From Rhytidiadelphus loreus (Eukaryota; Streptophyta; Bryopsida; Hypnales; Hylocomiaceae), in the NCBI GenBank assembly GCA_947034895.1, contig OX344765.1, positions 8,995,001 through 9,059,000 of the forward strand: DNA of 64,000 bases. Reading direction: 5' to 3'. Position 1 is the stretch's first letter, and each line of letters opens with the position of its first letter. Both the position numbers and the translations under genes were made by a program. Under the pieces are notes generated by a model. The model worked only from the letters and a program-made list of their open reading frames with translations, had not been told where the DNA came from and did no database searches. Of the stretch, positions 23,832-36,100 are shown piece after piece.

Positions 23832-23870
23832 TAACACTGACCATGGAATGAAAGTACTACCCAAACCGCC

Positions 23871-24114
23871 ACTTTTTTTTTTGGTTATTGTGCCTAGTTG
23901 CTATTGTTATTAGACGGGTCTAATTTTCATTGATTTTCTTGTTGGGAAATAAAAGGAAGTTCCAATGTACCAAAGAGAGTAGCATTTGGATATCCTATGC
24001 AAAAGTTATGAAGGATCAAAGTTTTTTTGGGGTAGAGGTTTTGAAATCGCTTCTTCTGTATAGGTACATATTGATTTTGGAGATGTGCACAAATCGGATG
24101 ATGGCGCATTTGGA
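23871..24114. mobile_element. Family (c) MITE, 244 bp
   Basis: Ends CCAAACCGCCACTT and, inverted, CCAAATGCGCCATC. The interior includes TCATTGATTTTCTTG, a GGATATCCTATGCAAAAG-type box, TATGAAGGATCAAAG and a GATTTTGGAGATGT-type end. Relatives lie at 52593-52842 and 53451-53689 (inverted), with fragments at 1-175 and 62800-62934. Confidence 0.75.
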
Positions 24115-25399
24115 CGGGCCCACCTTAAGTTAGACAAATCATCCAATTTGATCATCAATTTGTCACTTGTCTACAATATTATCTAAAAGTTGAATGAACT
24201 TTGTCTAAATATTGGTGAACCTCATATTTCTTAAAGATGCTTTAGGTTATTTCACCCACTTTTAATTTTTTTTTAAATATTTTTTTTAATTCTATTACAA
24301 AAGGAGATGGATCAAAAATTAGGTACTTTGTAATATTTTGGTAGTAATTTGCAAAGAGTTATTTAACTACTTGGGTGTTGTCAAATTAACCTTAAAAGGA
24401 TAGGGTTGTGAGAGTCTATACGAATTTCAAAAAATTCATTGTGCTTATGAATGAAGTTTTTTATTTATTTTTATTTTGCAAAGGTAAAAGCACTTGTCTT
24501 CTCCAAATCAAGAAATATTCTATCATAGGCTCAAAATCTATTGTAGTTTGGTCTTTAATCCTCAAGTTGGACAAAAAATGGTAGAGGAAGGGAAGATAGA
24601 GAATAGGAAGAAAAAGATAGAGAAGAATAAAAATGTCAAAACTCAAAATGTTTGAATTCTTGCCTGTTTAGGTGGGTTTTCTAAAATCCCAATTCTTTAT
24701 AAATATGACCCTCTTCAAAAGTACATAGGTAAAATTCATAATTAAATTAAATTTATAAACCAAATTTTGCATCCTATCTTGATATTTATTAATAGATTTA
24801 TTTGAAAACTCATGGAATGTTTGATGGTGGCATTTTTATTTTAACTCAGTTTTGGAGCATGTTCAATTAAATTGAAGAGTGAATTTGAGTAGAAAGCAAC
24901 CAATGGCAAAAAGACTGAATAGAACCATACACACTTCAACATTCATTGTGGTGCAAAATGCCCATTAATTACTTTGACTTGGCCAAAAAATCCCTCATTT
25001 TTTTGTTACCTCATTTATAAACATAGGAAGGTGAAAATTTTTTCTTTGGAGAAATAGTTGAATTCTACAACATAATCATTTAAAAAAATTCTAGTATCTT
25101 TTTTAACTACCTAATTTTTTTGATAAATCAAAATTATAATGATATAAATCTTTGATTTTTGTTCCGGTGCTCATACTCCAAAGACAACTTGGACTCTCAT
25201 TGGTTGGGTTAAAATGAAGAAATAGCAAGAGAAAAGCTACTTTTGTCGTAGATGTGAAGTATTAATGTATGCATTAATTGCAATTACACATATTCCTATA
25301 ATAGTCTAGTACAATTTGAATTAGGTTGAAATCTCTCTAAATACATATCTTTTTTATTGTTCTAGGAAGTGGTACTTTTTGAAAATTTCTATCAAAAAT
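24115..25399. other. AT-rich gene-free stretch
   Basis: No gene, element ends or tandem structure recognised; ORFs are 61 aa or shorter. Confidence 0.45.
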
Positions 25400-26340
25400 G
25401 TACCCCAAGTGACTTTAGAGCATGCCCACCCACCTTGCAAACTAGATGACTTGTTAATTAAGAGGTAATCCATTTTGCAAGGCAAGTAGGCACTTCAAAC
25501 TTGAAAATAGGGCTTGTTTTGCAAGCCTATGAGAGGGCTTGCAAAAAAACTCTTGGCTAACTAGTGGCTAATTACTCGGTACATCACTCGGCTTCTTTAT
25601 CATTCTCTTTTTAAGTTGTTTTTTCAAACCCAGTGGTTGGTTTAGAAAGAATTAAGGTTTCTTCAAATTTTGACTTTGAAAAAGCGGAGGTTGGTGTCCT
25701 CCAATTATTATCAAATTTCTTACCATTTGAAAATCAAAGGGCAAGTAGACCTCCTACCCCAAAACAAGTCTAGTTTTGCAAGCCTTCCAAAAGGCCTAGA
25801 AGAAAAAGACACTTGGTTGACTTGTGTCTGATTACCCAACACATCACTCAACTACTTTATCATTCTCTTTTCACACTAGTTCTTCAAGGTTTCTTTGAGT
25901 TTTCGACTTTGATAAAATAAAAGAGATCGGTGTCCTCCACTTATAAAAGCACTTCTCTACATACTTAGTGGTGATGCCCTAGTGGAATTAAGGTTTCTTC
26001 GAGTTTTGACTTTAAAAGAAGTGGAAGAGGTTGGTGTCCTTCAATTATATATTTTTTTAGGGGCGAGTACGGCCCCCCAAACCCAAAAACAAATCTAGTT
26101 TTGCAAGCCTACCAAATGACCTACAACACATCACTAATCACCCAACACATCACTCCACTTCTTTATCATTCTCTTTTCATAGGCTAATTCTCCAAGCCCG
26201 GTGGTGATGCCCTACAAAGAATTAAGGTTTCTTCTTGTTTTGACTTTGCAAAAAGTAAAGGAGGTCGGTGTCCTTCACTTATAAAAAATAAAAATAAAAA
26301 TAAAAATTTATTGCCATTTGAAAAATGGGAGGTCGGTGTG
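25400..26340. repeat. Degenerate tandem repeat, about 235-bp period
   Basis: The AAGGTTTCTTC-TTTTGACTTT core recurs at about 25651, 25886, 25987 and 26221. Shared flanking boxes are TAGTTTTGCAAGCC, CACTTCTTTATCATTCTC and GGTCGGTGTCCTTC. Spacing of 234-235 bp alternates with a partial unit of about 101 bp. No ORF is conserved across units. Confidence 0.65.
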
Positions 26341-27158
26341 CTGCTATCATTTCCATGGCACCCCTGCAGTGGCGGTGTGAGTCCAAACGAATGAGACAAA
26401 AGAATACTTTCAGCAATGGGGCCTTTCTTTCACTTCCCCCCCTTTTGCTCCAAAAGAAAAGTAAATTACTGTAAACTAAGAAATAGTGTGGGTAAGACCT
26501 AATGAGGCCTGGGATGCCAGCCAATGAGGCCTCGGAGGCGTGCCCCAAATGCGGGGCCACTTGCAAAGCCCCCTTCTCCTTCTTTTTCTCTTTCTATAAA
26601 TAAAAGGATTGGAATTTTGGCACCAAGGTACCACGTGGCATCATTTCATTGGTAAGTGCACGTGATATGTGATTATGCTAACAACAAATTTCTCCTTTTG
26701 AATTCTCTTCTTTTTTTATCATATAAAATTTATTTATTTCTGTTCTTTTACCCTTCATTATGGCAAAGCCCACACGATTAGATTTAAAAAAAAATTCAGT
26801 ACGTTATGGGCCTGGCTGGCTTTCGGTGGGTGTATTTTTGTTATCACCTGTTGCTATTACAGAATCCCTTGCCTTTTCCGGCCTCGCATGGTCGTGTAAC
26901 GTTTGGATCCTTTCACCGTGTAAGAACACAGCCTATGACCATGCAATTAGACATCATATAATCCTTCGCCATTGTATGCATGTTTCCGTTTTGGTTTTTT
27001 AAACTCATGAATGAATTTTCTTAGTTTCAATTTTTTGAGATTGGAGAACGACATGTTTTGTATATGACAGATAAGATCAGTACCGAAGAAATTAATGTCC
27101 AGTCCGTCCGTCAGAACTTGCATCAATTTCCCGATCGATACTATTGTAAGCGCTGGGT
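26341..27158. other. No gene recognised
   Basis: Mixed-composition sequence with ORFs of up to 95 aa on both strands, none recognised. A short CCACGTGGC-like box occurs near 26630 and CACGTG near 26659 (G-box core), but with no gene to attach it to. Confidence 0.35.
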
Positions 27159-28545
27159 TCATTTCGCAACTGGCTGAAGAGTCTCATCCTTGTTCTCCTC
27201 ACGATTCTTCTCTGGTAGCCATCTCCGAACCTCCACAGCTTCAACTGTGAAATCTCCTTGACACAATGGACTTGACATGTCCGGTCCTTCACACTTGGGA
27301 ATGATATGAAGCAGCAGCAGCGTCTGGACAAAACAAAACAGACAAGTCAGCAATAAAACCGTGACAAATAGTCGGAGCAAATAAAAACAAGGGCACATCA
27401 ATGAAATGAGTCACACTCTTCTGAATTCTCTCAAACACGTTTGCTCTCCGACACACAATCCGAGAGCAAAACGAAGGACATATGACTTGTTTTTATGATG
27501 GATGAAGTAAATCCATCAAAACACCAAGCCTGACAGATGAAGGTTGAGTCTCCTTCACGTAAAGCAAAGCCACATATCCCTTAACCATGGTCACCTCCAC
27601 CTCTCCTCCAAGGATACAAGAAGGCGAAGTATGGTAAGCAAATTTCATCTTTGCGCTTGGGGCAATGACGCAGTTAGTGAGGTTCTACCGAGACGCGTCA
27701 ATTGCTGGTTGAAAACTATTTCCAACCCCCCTGCGGTGCCCGCGAGGGCGCCCCAGAATTTCTGAAAGGTTGGCCCTAGGCTCCAACCTCTAACATCAAA
27801 TCCTAAACGTGGAATGAAACCAAAGAAACAAAGTCAGTGACTCAACCCATTTCACCGAATTTCTATTTTGTTTTCCTAATAGGCTTTAAAGCTCTTTCTA
27901 TAGATTCATCCTGCAAACAGAAGTGCAATCAGTTCTGTTATGAAGGATACAATATTGTCGTTATTTTGGGTTCAGATATTGTAAGTGATACCTGCGTTCT
28001 GTAATGACAATAAACATCAGTACTGGTTGAAATTTAGAGTAAATTCGGTTGCTTGAAGACCTTTCTGGCAAAGGTAATCGATGCATTAGTGGAAAAAATC
28101 CAGCTCTCTCTCCCCGCATCCCCTATTAACATAAGTGCACGCTGCTCGATTTATTCATTTCCACGATTCAATGACAGAGAGTCGCTCTTGAGGACGTCGT
28201 GACGCAATAATATCAGGGTTTAGGGTTTTAGAATTTCACAATTGACTCCTCTGGGATGGCTGTGGGTTCCCAATTTGAACGAAACTGAATGTGACCAGCT
28301 CTGAAGGTAGCAAATCTAACCTTCAAATCTCTTCAGCCTGACAGTAAAATAACCTCTTAAACAGAGCTTCAGCCACGCACCATACGTTTGATTAAAAAGA
28401 GAATCACCAAAACACACGGACACAAAGCCCACGTCCGAGAAAAGAAACCAGGATTATGCAGGAAACAATCGTACCTGCGAGGCCCAAATTTTGAGCTTAC
28501 AAAAGACAATCGCTGGTTCCCAGTTTACCGTGCCCATTGAAACTC
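27159..28545 (-). other. Possible small spliced transcript, unrecognised
   Basis: Reading the minus strand, several exon-like pieces have good splice signals. One begins at an ATG near 28537 (MGTVNWEPAIVF...WASQ) and is followed by CAG/GTACGA. Another begins after TTTGCAG near 27910 (DESIERALKPIRKTK, then stop). A third begins after CCTTTCAG near 27761 (KFWGALAGTAGGLEIVFNQ). The last begins after TTTTGTCCAG near 27323 and runs to a stop at 27159 (HIIPKCEGPDMSSPLCQGDF...). I could not join them into one consistent reading frame and recognise no family. It could be a small gene, a noncoding transcript or chance. Confidence 0.25.
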
Positions 28546-29461
28546 TCTCTCCACGATGGTTTCAGAATGGCGACATCCCGTGAACGGAAAATTTCCACAA
28601 TCAAAATTTCCACATTTTCCAAAATGGCAATGGCGACGAAGCATTCGAACGCGCACAATCTAAAAGTCCAGCGATGGCTAGGGGAAGCAAATACTTCGTT
28701 TAAGACCCCCTGCGAAAATAACTCTTCCAGCGTTCAACCTGAGGAATTTCTAGCTAGGACCTACAAGACCTTTAATAAAAGGAATCTGGGGACCTAAAAG
28801 CTTGCCTGGGAGTAGTCATCAATTACAACCTACTCTTCAACAACGACGTGTCTGGTGAGATTTACTAAGGCTAATGATAAATGCAATCCCTTTTTCCGTA
28901 ACAATGAAACTTCGTGAGCAACTCTTCGAAATCCAAAAGTAAATCATTAGAAAGATTGTTCTCAGCCAAGTCAAGGAACACGGGAAAAAAAACAGCAACA
29001 CTGCTCCATCGAAATCATGCAAGTTGGTCGTTTCAGGGTTAAATGCAGAAAGAAGCTCCAGCCAGTCTTCACCTACAACAAATGCTGTATAGTTTTATCA
29101 ATTATATGTGGAAATCGAGCCTGTAATTAATGCCGGCAGTCCGTTCCCACTTGTAACAAATAGTGCTTACTACAAGCCCTCAACTCAAATACGAACTCCA
29201 ATACATGAGAATTCAAACACACCAAAAGAGAATTCTACGTCAGAAGAAATCTAAGTGTAGAACATTTTGCTGGAAATTTTGCTGAGGAGAAGCTCCTGTG
29301 CTCTCATTCTTGCCAAGGAGTCAAACCAGAACTATCTCAAAGATGCCAACACTACCAAAATTGGTCGCTCCTACTTCAGAAGTTCAAACAGTTCATTTGA
29401 GAACGGCTTCCGTAGAATTGATGCATAATATTGAGCCCTGTCAATAGTGAGATTTGTTTCT

Positions 29462-32400
29462 TTACTTGCCATCAGATTCCTCTTCTTCTGCATCTTCGAA
29501 ACGTGAGTCTTGATGTATCAACTGGAACAAGAGAATCAAATCAATCAGTGCAAGCAAAAATGAGTGCTCTATTCAAATTTGATAGTATATTATTAAACTA
29601 AGGAACATAGGCCTTACTTTACTTCGCTTCATGAGGAAAGAATTCTGAGGGGTTAAAAAGGAATGATAGAGAGAAGTTCAAACAGTATGTCAACACTCGT
29701 AATAAACGTACCTCTGCGAGGTCTACATTTAAATCAATGTTGTTATTCTCATGTTTAGCTCCGATGCCATTTCCCAACACTTCTTCCTCGTCAAAGATCC
29801 AATCAGCTTCACCTTCTTGTTCTGTCCACAAAATAGATTTTGTTTTTGGAAACAACAGTCAATTAGTTTTATTAGATAGAATGTCAGAACTTGCAGCCTA
29901 AGTCTAAAAATCAAGCCTTATTGAAGCTTATAAATAATGCACCTCCACAAAACTGTCTTGCAATACAATATCACAAACAGGAGTCATCAAATATTCTAGA
30001 AGCCAGTTCTAGAGTTTATCTTGTCCCATACATGAAATAGAAGATAAAATCGTAAAACCCAATAAGTAGAGAGTGAATGAGAACGCAATTCAACAGGCTG
30101 GCGAAGGTGTACGTACCAACTTCTGCATCGGGGTTCAATAGAGCGCAATCGCACAACACTTGAAACAGATGATCCACTGTCGTGAAAGGTATAGAATTAA
30201 GGTGTTCCTTCGTAATAGAAACCGCAAGACGAGGCAGAAATCTACCAGCACCATATAGAGAACGAGAATAACATAGCGCTGACCACTGCACTAGAAATAC
30301 TAGACGAGCTGCACATTAAATCAATAAGCTCATTCACCGCCAGTGACAATCCGAGATTCTCTTTGCCCTCCAGATACTACGAAGCTTCAGTTTGGAAACC
30401 CACGGCGACAGCAACTAGAACACTGAAGCAGTCCTTTCAATGCACCCTTGCAACCATGACAAAAAGAAACGTAATTTAGCAAAACGATGACAAGAACATC
30501 AATGAGTGAATGGGAATTTGCAGGATACAGACACTGGGGTCTTTAGGAACAAGCCGCATCTCTTCAACAAGGGACAAATCGCTCACTGAGCCATTTGTTT
30601 CAGTCGGAAGGGACTCTTCTGCATCGTCATCTTCATCGAACTCATTCTCCTCCTTTCCAGTCTCAATCTGCATATATTTCAACCCAAATTTCTGTTCAAC
30701 AATCCTTCTTAAAGGAAATCGTATTATACAAAATGTTTCTGCATGAATTAATCGAGCATCTACCCTAAGAAAATCTCAAAGTACAATTCTGCAGAACTCA
30801 ATCGAAATGCAAACCTGAGTGTAGATGCACGGCTCCGGATAAGCTTCAACATCTCTAGAGATAGCGTGCATAGTCAGTGCAATGAAGGAAACACCGTAGC
30901 CCTTGTGCACATCCTCGTTACTGAACCAAACCAAGCGTCTGCCATTCCAACGAGCAAAGATTGTCTTAGTCGACATAATATGGCACAAAATTACATAACA
31001 TAGATTAGGGATCCTTAACAAACATCCGCAATTTAAAATGAGATCGAGAGAATTGACCAAGAAATTCAGATGCACCACATTAATTCTTATAAGCCAGTAG
31101 GACGACACCACTGAAGAGATATCACACATAACCAATACCACCTCACAACTTTTGATTTCACACAAAATTAATGTAACGATTACGAACCGATCATTTCACT
31201 ATTCAAGGCCAGTCCAAGATGGTGCTGCAACAGAACTCCCAAAGTCACGTCCTTAGAGATTTAATAGCTGAATGATAGAAACAGCCCACGAAAAGAAATC
31301 TATCTAATACCTTATTCACATGAGATTATTCCCTAGAAGCTAATAAAATGTAACCCTGCACACATGTTCGTAAGAAGCTCCGATTTTGAAAGCTAGTAAG
31401 GTAGAGGCACCCAATGTCCCCACCTTCCGTTTACCGCCACCTATGAGAAGGAAGGAGCATAGAGGGTGACAAAAGAGCCACTGCGTCTCCCAAATCCACT
31501 AAGTCCCCCAAATCCAATGTGAGTTCAAGAGTTCTTTGAGTCAACCAATGAGAGTTGAAGCATTTTTTTTCTTCGGGGTGGCTGGTTAAGGGTGAGTCTA
31601 GTGGCACAAGTAGCATAAGTAGGTGCCCTGTACTTTCAACTTTGAAAATTCACAAAATATTATTTCCCCGAGACGTGAGTGTCGAAAAATTATGAAACGA
31701 CTTGGGATGAATTTTTCTTGAGGTCGCTAAAAAACGTATCAAAAAGAAATTAGAGTTCGACCTTAGGAGATGGTAGACGGTTCTGGGTGCGGCTACCTTA
31801 TTGGCGACGATAACCCCTAAACGCTCAAGCAGCATCGTATAATGCCGATACACTATATATGGCAACAGTATGTTCACAACGTTATTAATACTAATAGCGA
31901 ATTATTTCCTTCAGAGGCCACCACAGGGACTGACAAGGCTCAGATTAAATGGAATCCTAAAACCCTAAACCCACAAGGATTCAGGCGTATGGTAATACAG
32001 AGGACCCTAGTGTATTAATTAAAACCGAAGATCACTAAGATCAACTTCCTAGGAGACTCCTTGTTTTTACAACCAAAAATATTAGACCCTAAGCGGGACA
32101 ACCTCCTTGCACAAGCCCTAGTCGCTTCGCTCTGCTCCATAGGGTTTGTGATTTATGAGAATGACCAAGGGAAACCTTGACGCCAGAATGGGGGGTTGCA
32201 TCTGCGGAGGAAACCCCTTTAGTGTGCCGGGTTTCCTCCTTCCAGTACTCTATAGTAAAAAGTAGGTGAAAGAGTCTACGACGTGAGCCAAAATCAGAAT
32301 GGCAAGAATCCAATCACTCCGGCTTTGTTTACATTCTTAACTACCATCATCCCGATTACCGGTAGTCTGAAAAACTTGACAGCACGGTAATATGCCACAG

Positions 32401-32811
32401 CTTCAAAATTCAAGAACAAGCGCAAAACCAATCCAATAAATTTTCCACGCGAATCTGTGCATATCCTGGTGAGGTACGCTATTTTGTGATCATAAAACCT
32501 ACGTGTCCACGACTTGAATTTTTGTTTAAAACAGCTATGAACTGGCCTGTCAAAGAAGCGCATAACTTCACGGCACTTAGCGGGAGAAAGACCACGAAAT
32601 TAAGGAGGGAAATAAACAAAAAACAAAGCATTGCATCCAACCTGGTTGTCACGTAGAGTGTTCCAGGACCTTCAACATGCCCCTCCCCAAGCACAACTCC
32701 AACGTCCGGCTGAATGTGCGCAATACTTTCGTCGTTCTCCGTGTCCACTACCGGCACCCCTGTTTCAGTCCGCTCCGTGACCAATTGCAAACCTAACGCC
32801 ATCCCGCTCAA
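29462..32811 (-). CDS. ICLN: pICln homologue (chloride conductance regulator / methylosome subunit)
   Basis: Six exons (minus): 32811-32642, 30938-30815, 30667-30535, 30176-30117, 29821-29712, 29521-29462; 218 aa, joined in phase with GT-AG introns. It has the PH-like pICln fold: HIQPDVGVVLGEG and PGTLYVTTR, the exon 2 strand RRLVWFSNEDVHKGYGVSF, then HAISRDVEAYPEPCIYTQ. An acidic loop (EFDEDDDAEES) and an EEMRLVPKDP-DHLFQVLCDCALLNPD helix follow, then an acidic C-terminal tail (DWIFDEEE, EDAEEEESDGK). In other eukaryotes pICln chaperones Sm proteins for PRMT5 methylation and snRNP assembly in the cytosol; that role is inferred here. The length fits plant homologues. The second Met (four codons later) could also start. 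It is divergently transcribed from the PsbP-domain gene. Confidence 0.94.
31400..31760. repeat. Dispersed repeat copy in pICln intron 1
   Basis: Shares ordered blocks with 40020-40330. These include a CCAATG-GAGTT-type block, a CTTTGAGT-AACCAA-type block, TTTCAACTT, a TTCA-A-AATATTATTT block, a GAGTGTC-AAAATTA-GAAACGACTTGGGAT-like block and a TTTCTTGAGGTCG-like block. Both copies have the same orientation. No termini or ORF are identifiable. Confidence 0.6.
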
Positions 32812-33184
32812 TGCTCACAATCGAAGTCTCAACTGAAAACAAACGCGAATCTCCACAATCGCGTATCGGAATCACAGCAACGTAGGAAAAAGTAATACAA
32901 ATTGCAGTGATCTATAAACACACTAAGATCCACACTCTGCAACAGCAAGTCTTGAGAATACTGAGAAGAACCGCAGACGTTAAACCCTAACAGAAATAGC
33001 TATTCACCGACTTCTCAAGAACCGGATACATATCCGGAAGGAATGGGAGAATTCATATCCGCATGATACTCTATTTCAGTTGATATTCTGTGATCCGGAT
33101 AAGATGTTCAGGGTATCACGCATTAGAGCACTAGAACTGTCGCTTTGACGAAGGGAGGAGACAGAGGAGCAAGCTCGAGCAGGA
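32812..33184. promoter_or_regulatory. Divergent promoter between pICln and the PsbP-domain gene
   Basis: The two start codons face away from each other across 373 bp, so both 5' UTRs and promoters must overlap. It contains a telo-box TAAACCCTAA (32981-32990) and repeated TCCGGA/TCCGGAT boxes (about 33023-33107: ACCGGATACATATCCGGA and GATCCGGATAAG). No clear TATA box is seen for either gene. Confidence 0.6.
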
Positions 33185-36100
33185 ATGGATATGGCGCTGC
33201 ATTTGGCGCGACCCTGCCCGTCCCCGTTGCTACGCAGGTGCTGGTCTTCCCTCGCAGTGAATCTTCATTGCACAATCCTTTATTCTTGTACACAAACGAA
33301 ATCTGAATCTCTTTTTTGTTTTGCAAGTTCTTGAGGTTGTGAATGCGCAGTGAAAGCAGTGAGTTGTTGCGGCCTCACTGTATCACGCATTTTATTCCAG
33401 CGTTTTTGAATCTCTCTCTACCTCTTTCTTGCGATTAGTTCGTGCTGTCTGAAGTTTTAGGGTCTGGTTGGAGCCGGTGTAGAGGATTTCGGAACCGGTT
33501 AAGGGCAGGGTGTTACTGGTGACTCCGAAGATATTAGGTGCTTTCTTTGATATGTATATTTTAGAGCTTGAACTGAGATTTTGAAATATTTATCACATTA
33601 CGTGGCTTAAAATCTGTCCAATTATGGTTCCACCGCCAATTGTCTGAAATTGCGGTGAGAATGTCAATTTTTCTGTAGTGAACTCTGGAAACGTGACACT
33701 GGTATTACTTTTGAGGTGTTCTTCTCGCAATCTTTCATAAATTTTCGTTCTGCTGTCATCTTGCATTCAACATTTTCAGCTAGGACAGTGTCGGGGACCG
33801 TGTTCGGTTATGAGGCGTATATTAAGTGTAGAGGAACGATGATAATTCTCGTTTTCTAATAGTTTAGGAGTTTCATTCCTTCCATTGCCAGAGTTTTTAC
33901 CGCAGAGCTCCCTCTATCAGGAAATATCCTGTACTGATCAATTAACCTGTGATGCATTCGTCTGCCGAATTTCTGGAGTTTGTTGTATTTATCAGTTCAA
34001 TCACTGGTGGTATTTCTTCTTTATTCCATCGCTTCTTAAACTGATACTTGAAACCGTTCTTCATACTTTTCCTGGAAAATTTTATGTACCAGATCCTTTT
34101 TGTTTCCATTGTATGCTACCGTGGCAAGAATTAGTTCCCTCAACCCTTGATTGTCGATTCGATTTGCTAATCTTTACACCTCGGTTGTCTCTTTATTTTG
34201 CAATGAAAGAAATATCAGAACATCTTTTCAATCGAATGTCTAAAAAGATGAACTAGACGCAAGTATTACTTTTTTTTGAGCTGAACTATCTCTCGTGCCT
34301 TCAACTTGAGTTGCTAATTTCATTCGTCATTTTGTTGCAGTGACAGTCTGCAATGCAGATCTTCACAGGGCAGACAGCCTGCAAAGCTGCAATTTAGGTC
34401 TCTAAGGCCTCGATGTGACAGCTTTGACACATCTGAAGCTGAGAGTGCAAATCATGCAGATTCCCTTCAAGCGTCCTCTATTTCTCGGCGACAGGCATTA
34501 GTGAAGGGACTAGTGACTGGATTTGCAGTTCCTTCGATTATCGGTCTTCGGTCTGCTTCTGCGGAGCCAACGGGTATGGCTTTTTGAGCTTTTCTAGGAA
34601 CATTTAATTTATGCATAATATGGAGGGAGAGATGCATGGTAGACGAGAATCTAAAGAATAGTTTGTGCTTGTCGTCACCCTTCTACAATGAATTCCTGTA
34701 CATACTTTTAAAGAAAAAATAATGATTTATCTTAAACCTGAACCTATTAATTATTTGTCTATCAACCAGTTAAGAAGACTTAATTTCAGATCGATAACAA
34801 TTCTTGTAATGATTTTTAGGTGTACTATCGTAAACTTTGAGCTCCTTAGATTAAGGAAATTAACTATCAAGTTCAGCATTTATTCAATCGCAGCCCTGGA
34901 AGGAATCGTCTCAAAGAATTAGGTTCATTCATGCTAATGTGTCCTGTATCGAAATATCAGAAAAGAACACGGAACGTCAACAGCAGTCATGCTAGCACCG
35001 TCCTAGTAAAATTGCTTGTATAACTTTCTCAAACTTCACTCGAAATGACGTTCTGACTAGGCATGAGTGTGCACCATGTTATCATGTATTAATCTCTGTT
35101 ATGTCTTCTGAAAAAAGAAGGCTAGAGGTTATAACCCAGGAATATACTGCTCAATTACTCAATGGGTTCTTTTAGCTTTTGGTAGATTCAGTAGCAGTTG
35201 ACGGACCGACCAGGGAAGTGCAAGCTGATGAAATCAACGCCTATACCTACTCGTATCCTGTAACCTTCGGCAAAGGGAAAAATTTATCCTGGTAAGTAAC
35301 TTCTACTTCGCTGGTAGACTTACTCTGTCTTCAGAGATTCTTCATGTCTTCGTGCCCTTCTGATGTGACTAGTCAATATTGGTCCTGGTGAATACTGTTT
35401 GAAGTTATCGTTACATCATTTTGCAGGGTGGAGTCTAGAAAACCGGAGCGGTACTCATCAGCTGCGCCTCTTTCGCGTAAGCTCTTTAACATGAATGTTT
35501 GGAGTTCGTGGCTACAGTAAAGGTCTTAGATAATACTTCTTGTTGAGGTTTCCCCTTTGATGAGTGCCAACTGTGAGCAAACGTAAGTCTCCTTGGGTCC
35601 AGACTGAAGTCACCACCACTAGAAGATCTAAATGACTAGTATCTCCAACTCTATGAAATGGTGAAGATATTGTGTGTGTTTGTTGATTCTATTTTGAACG
35701 AGCAAATTGTACCAGAATTCTTGATATTGGTGGTCAGGTGATATAGGTCTTCAGGATTTCTCGTCAAGGTATTTCTTGTTTGCGTTAAAGCTAAAGTTTT
35801 TGAACATATGTGCAGCCGATGCGCGACAAAGGATCGTTTCAGAACGTCTTGACTTAAAAAATAACTTTGTCATATCTGTGTCGGTAGGTTGCTTTGTCTC
35901 TTACATCCTTCATGAACTTCCATTATGTAAGGCCTTCATTGTCATTAACTTTTGAAACATTTCCCCTGTTCAGATTCGAGCTCTTTAGGGCAAAGACTTG
36001 ACAGTGTTTACATCACTAACCAGTGTCTTTATAAGACGGAAAATTATCTTTAAAAATTATAGGATAGGTCACAGCTACTATCTGCGGCTTTTCATGTTCC

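Noticed and set aside
33885..34256. 123-aa ORF on the plus strand
   Set aside because: It lies entirely inside intron 1 of the PsbP-domain gene, with no homology that I recognise.
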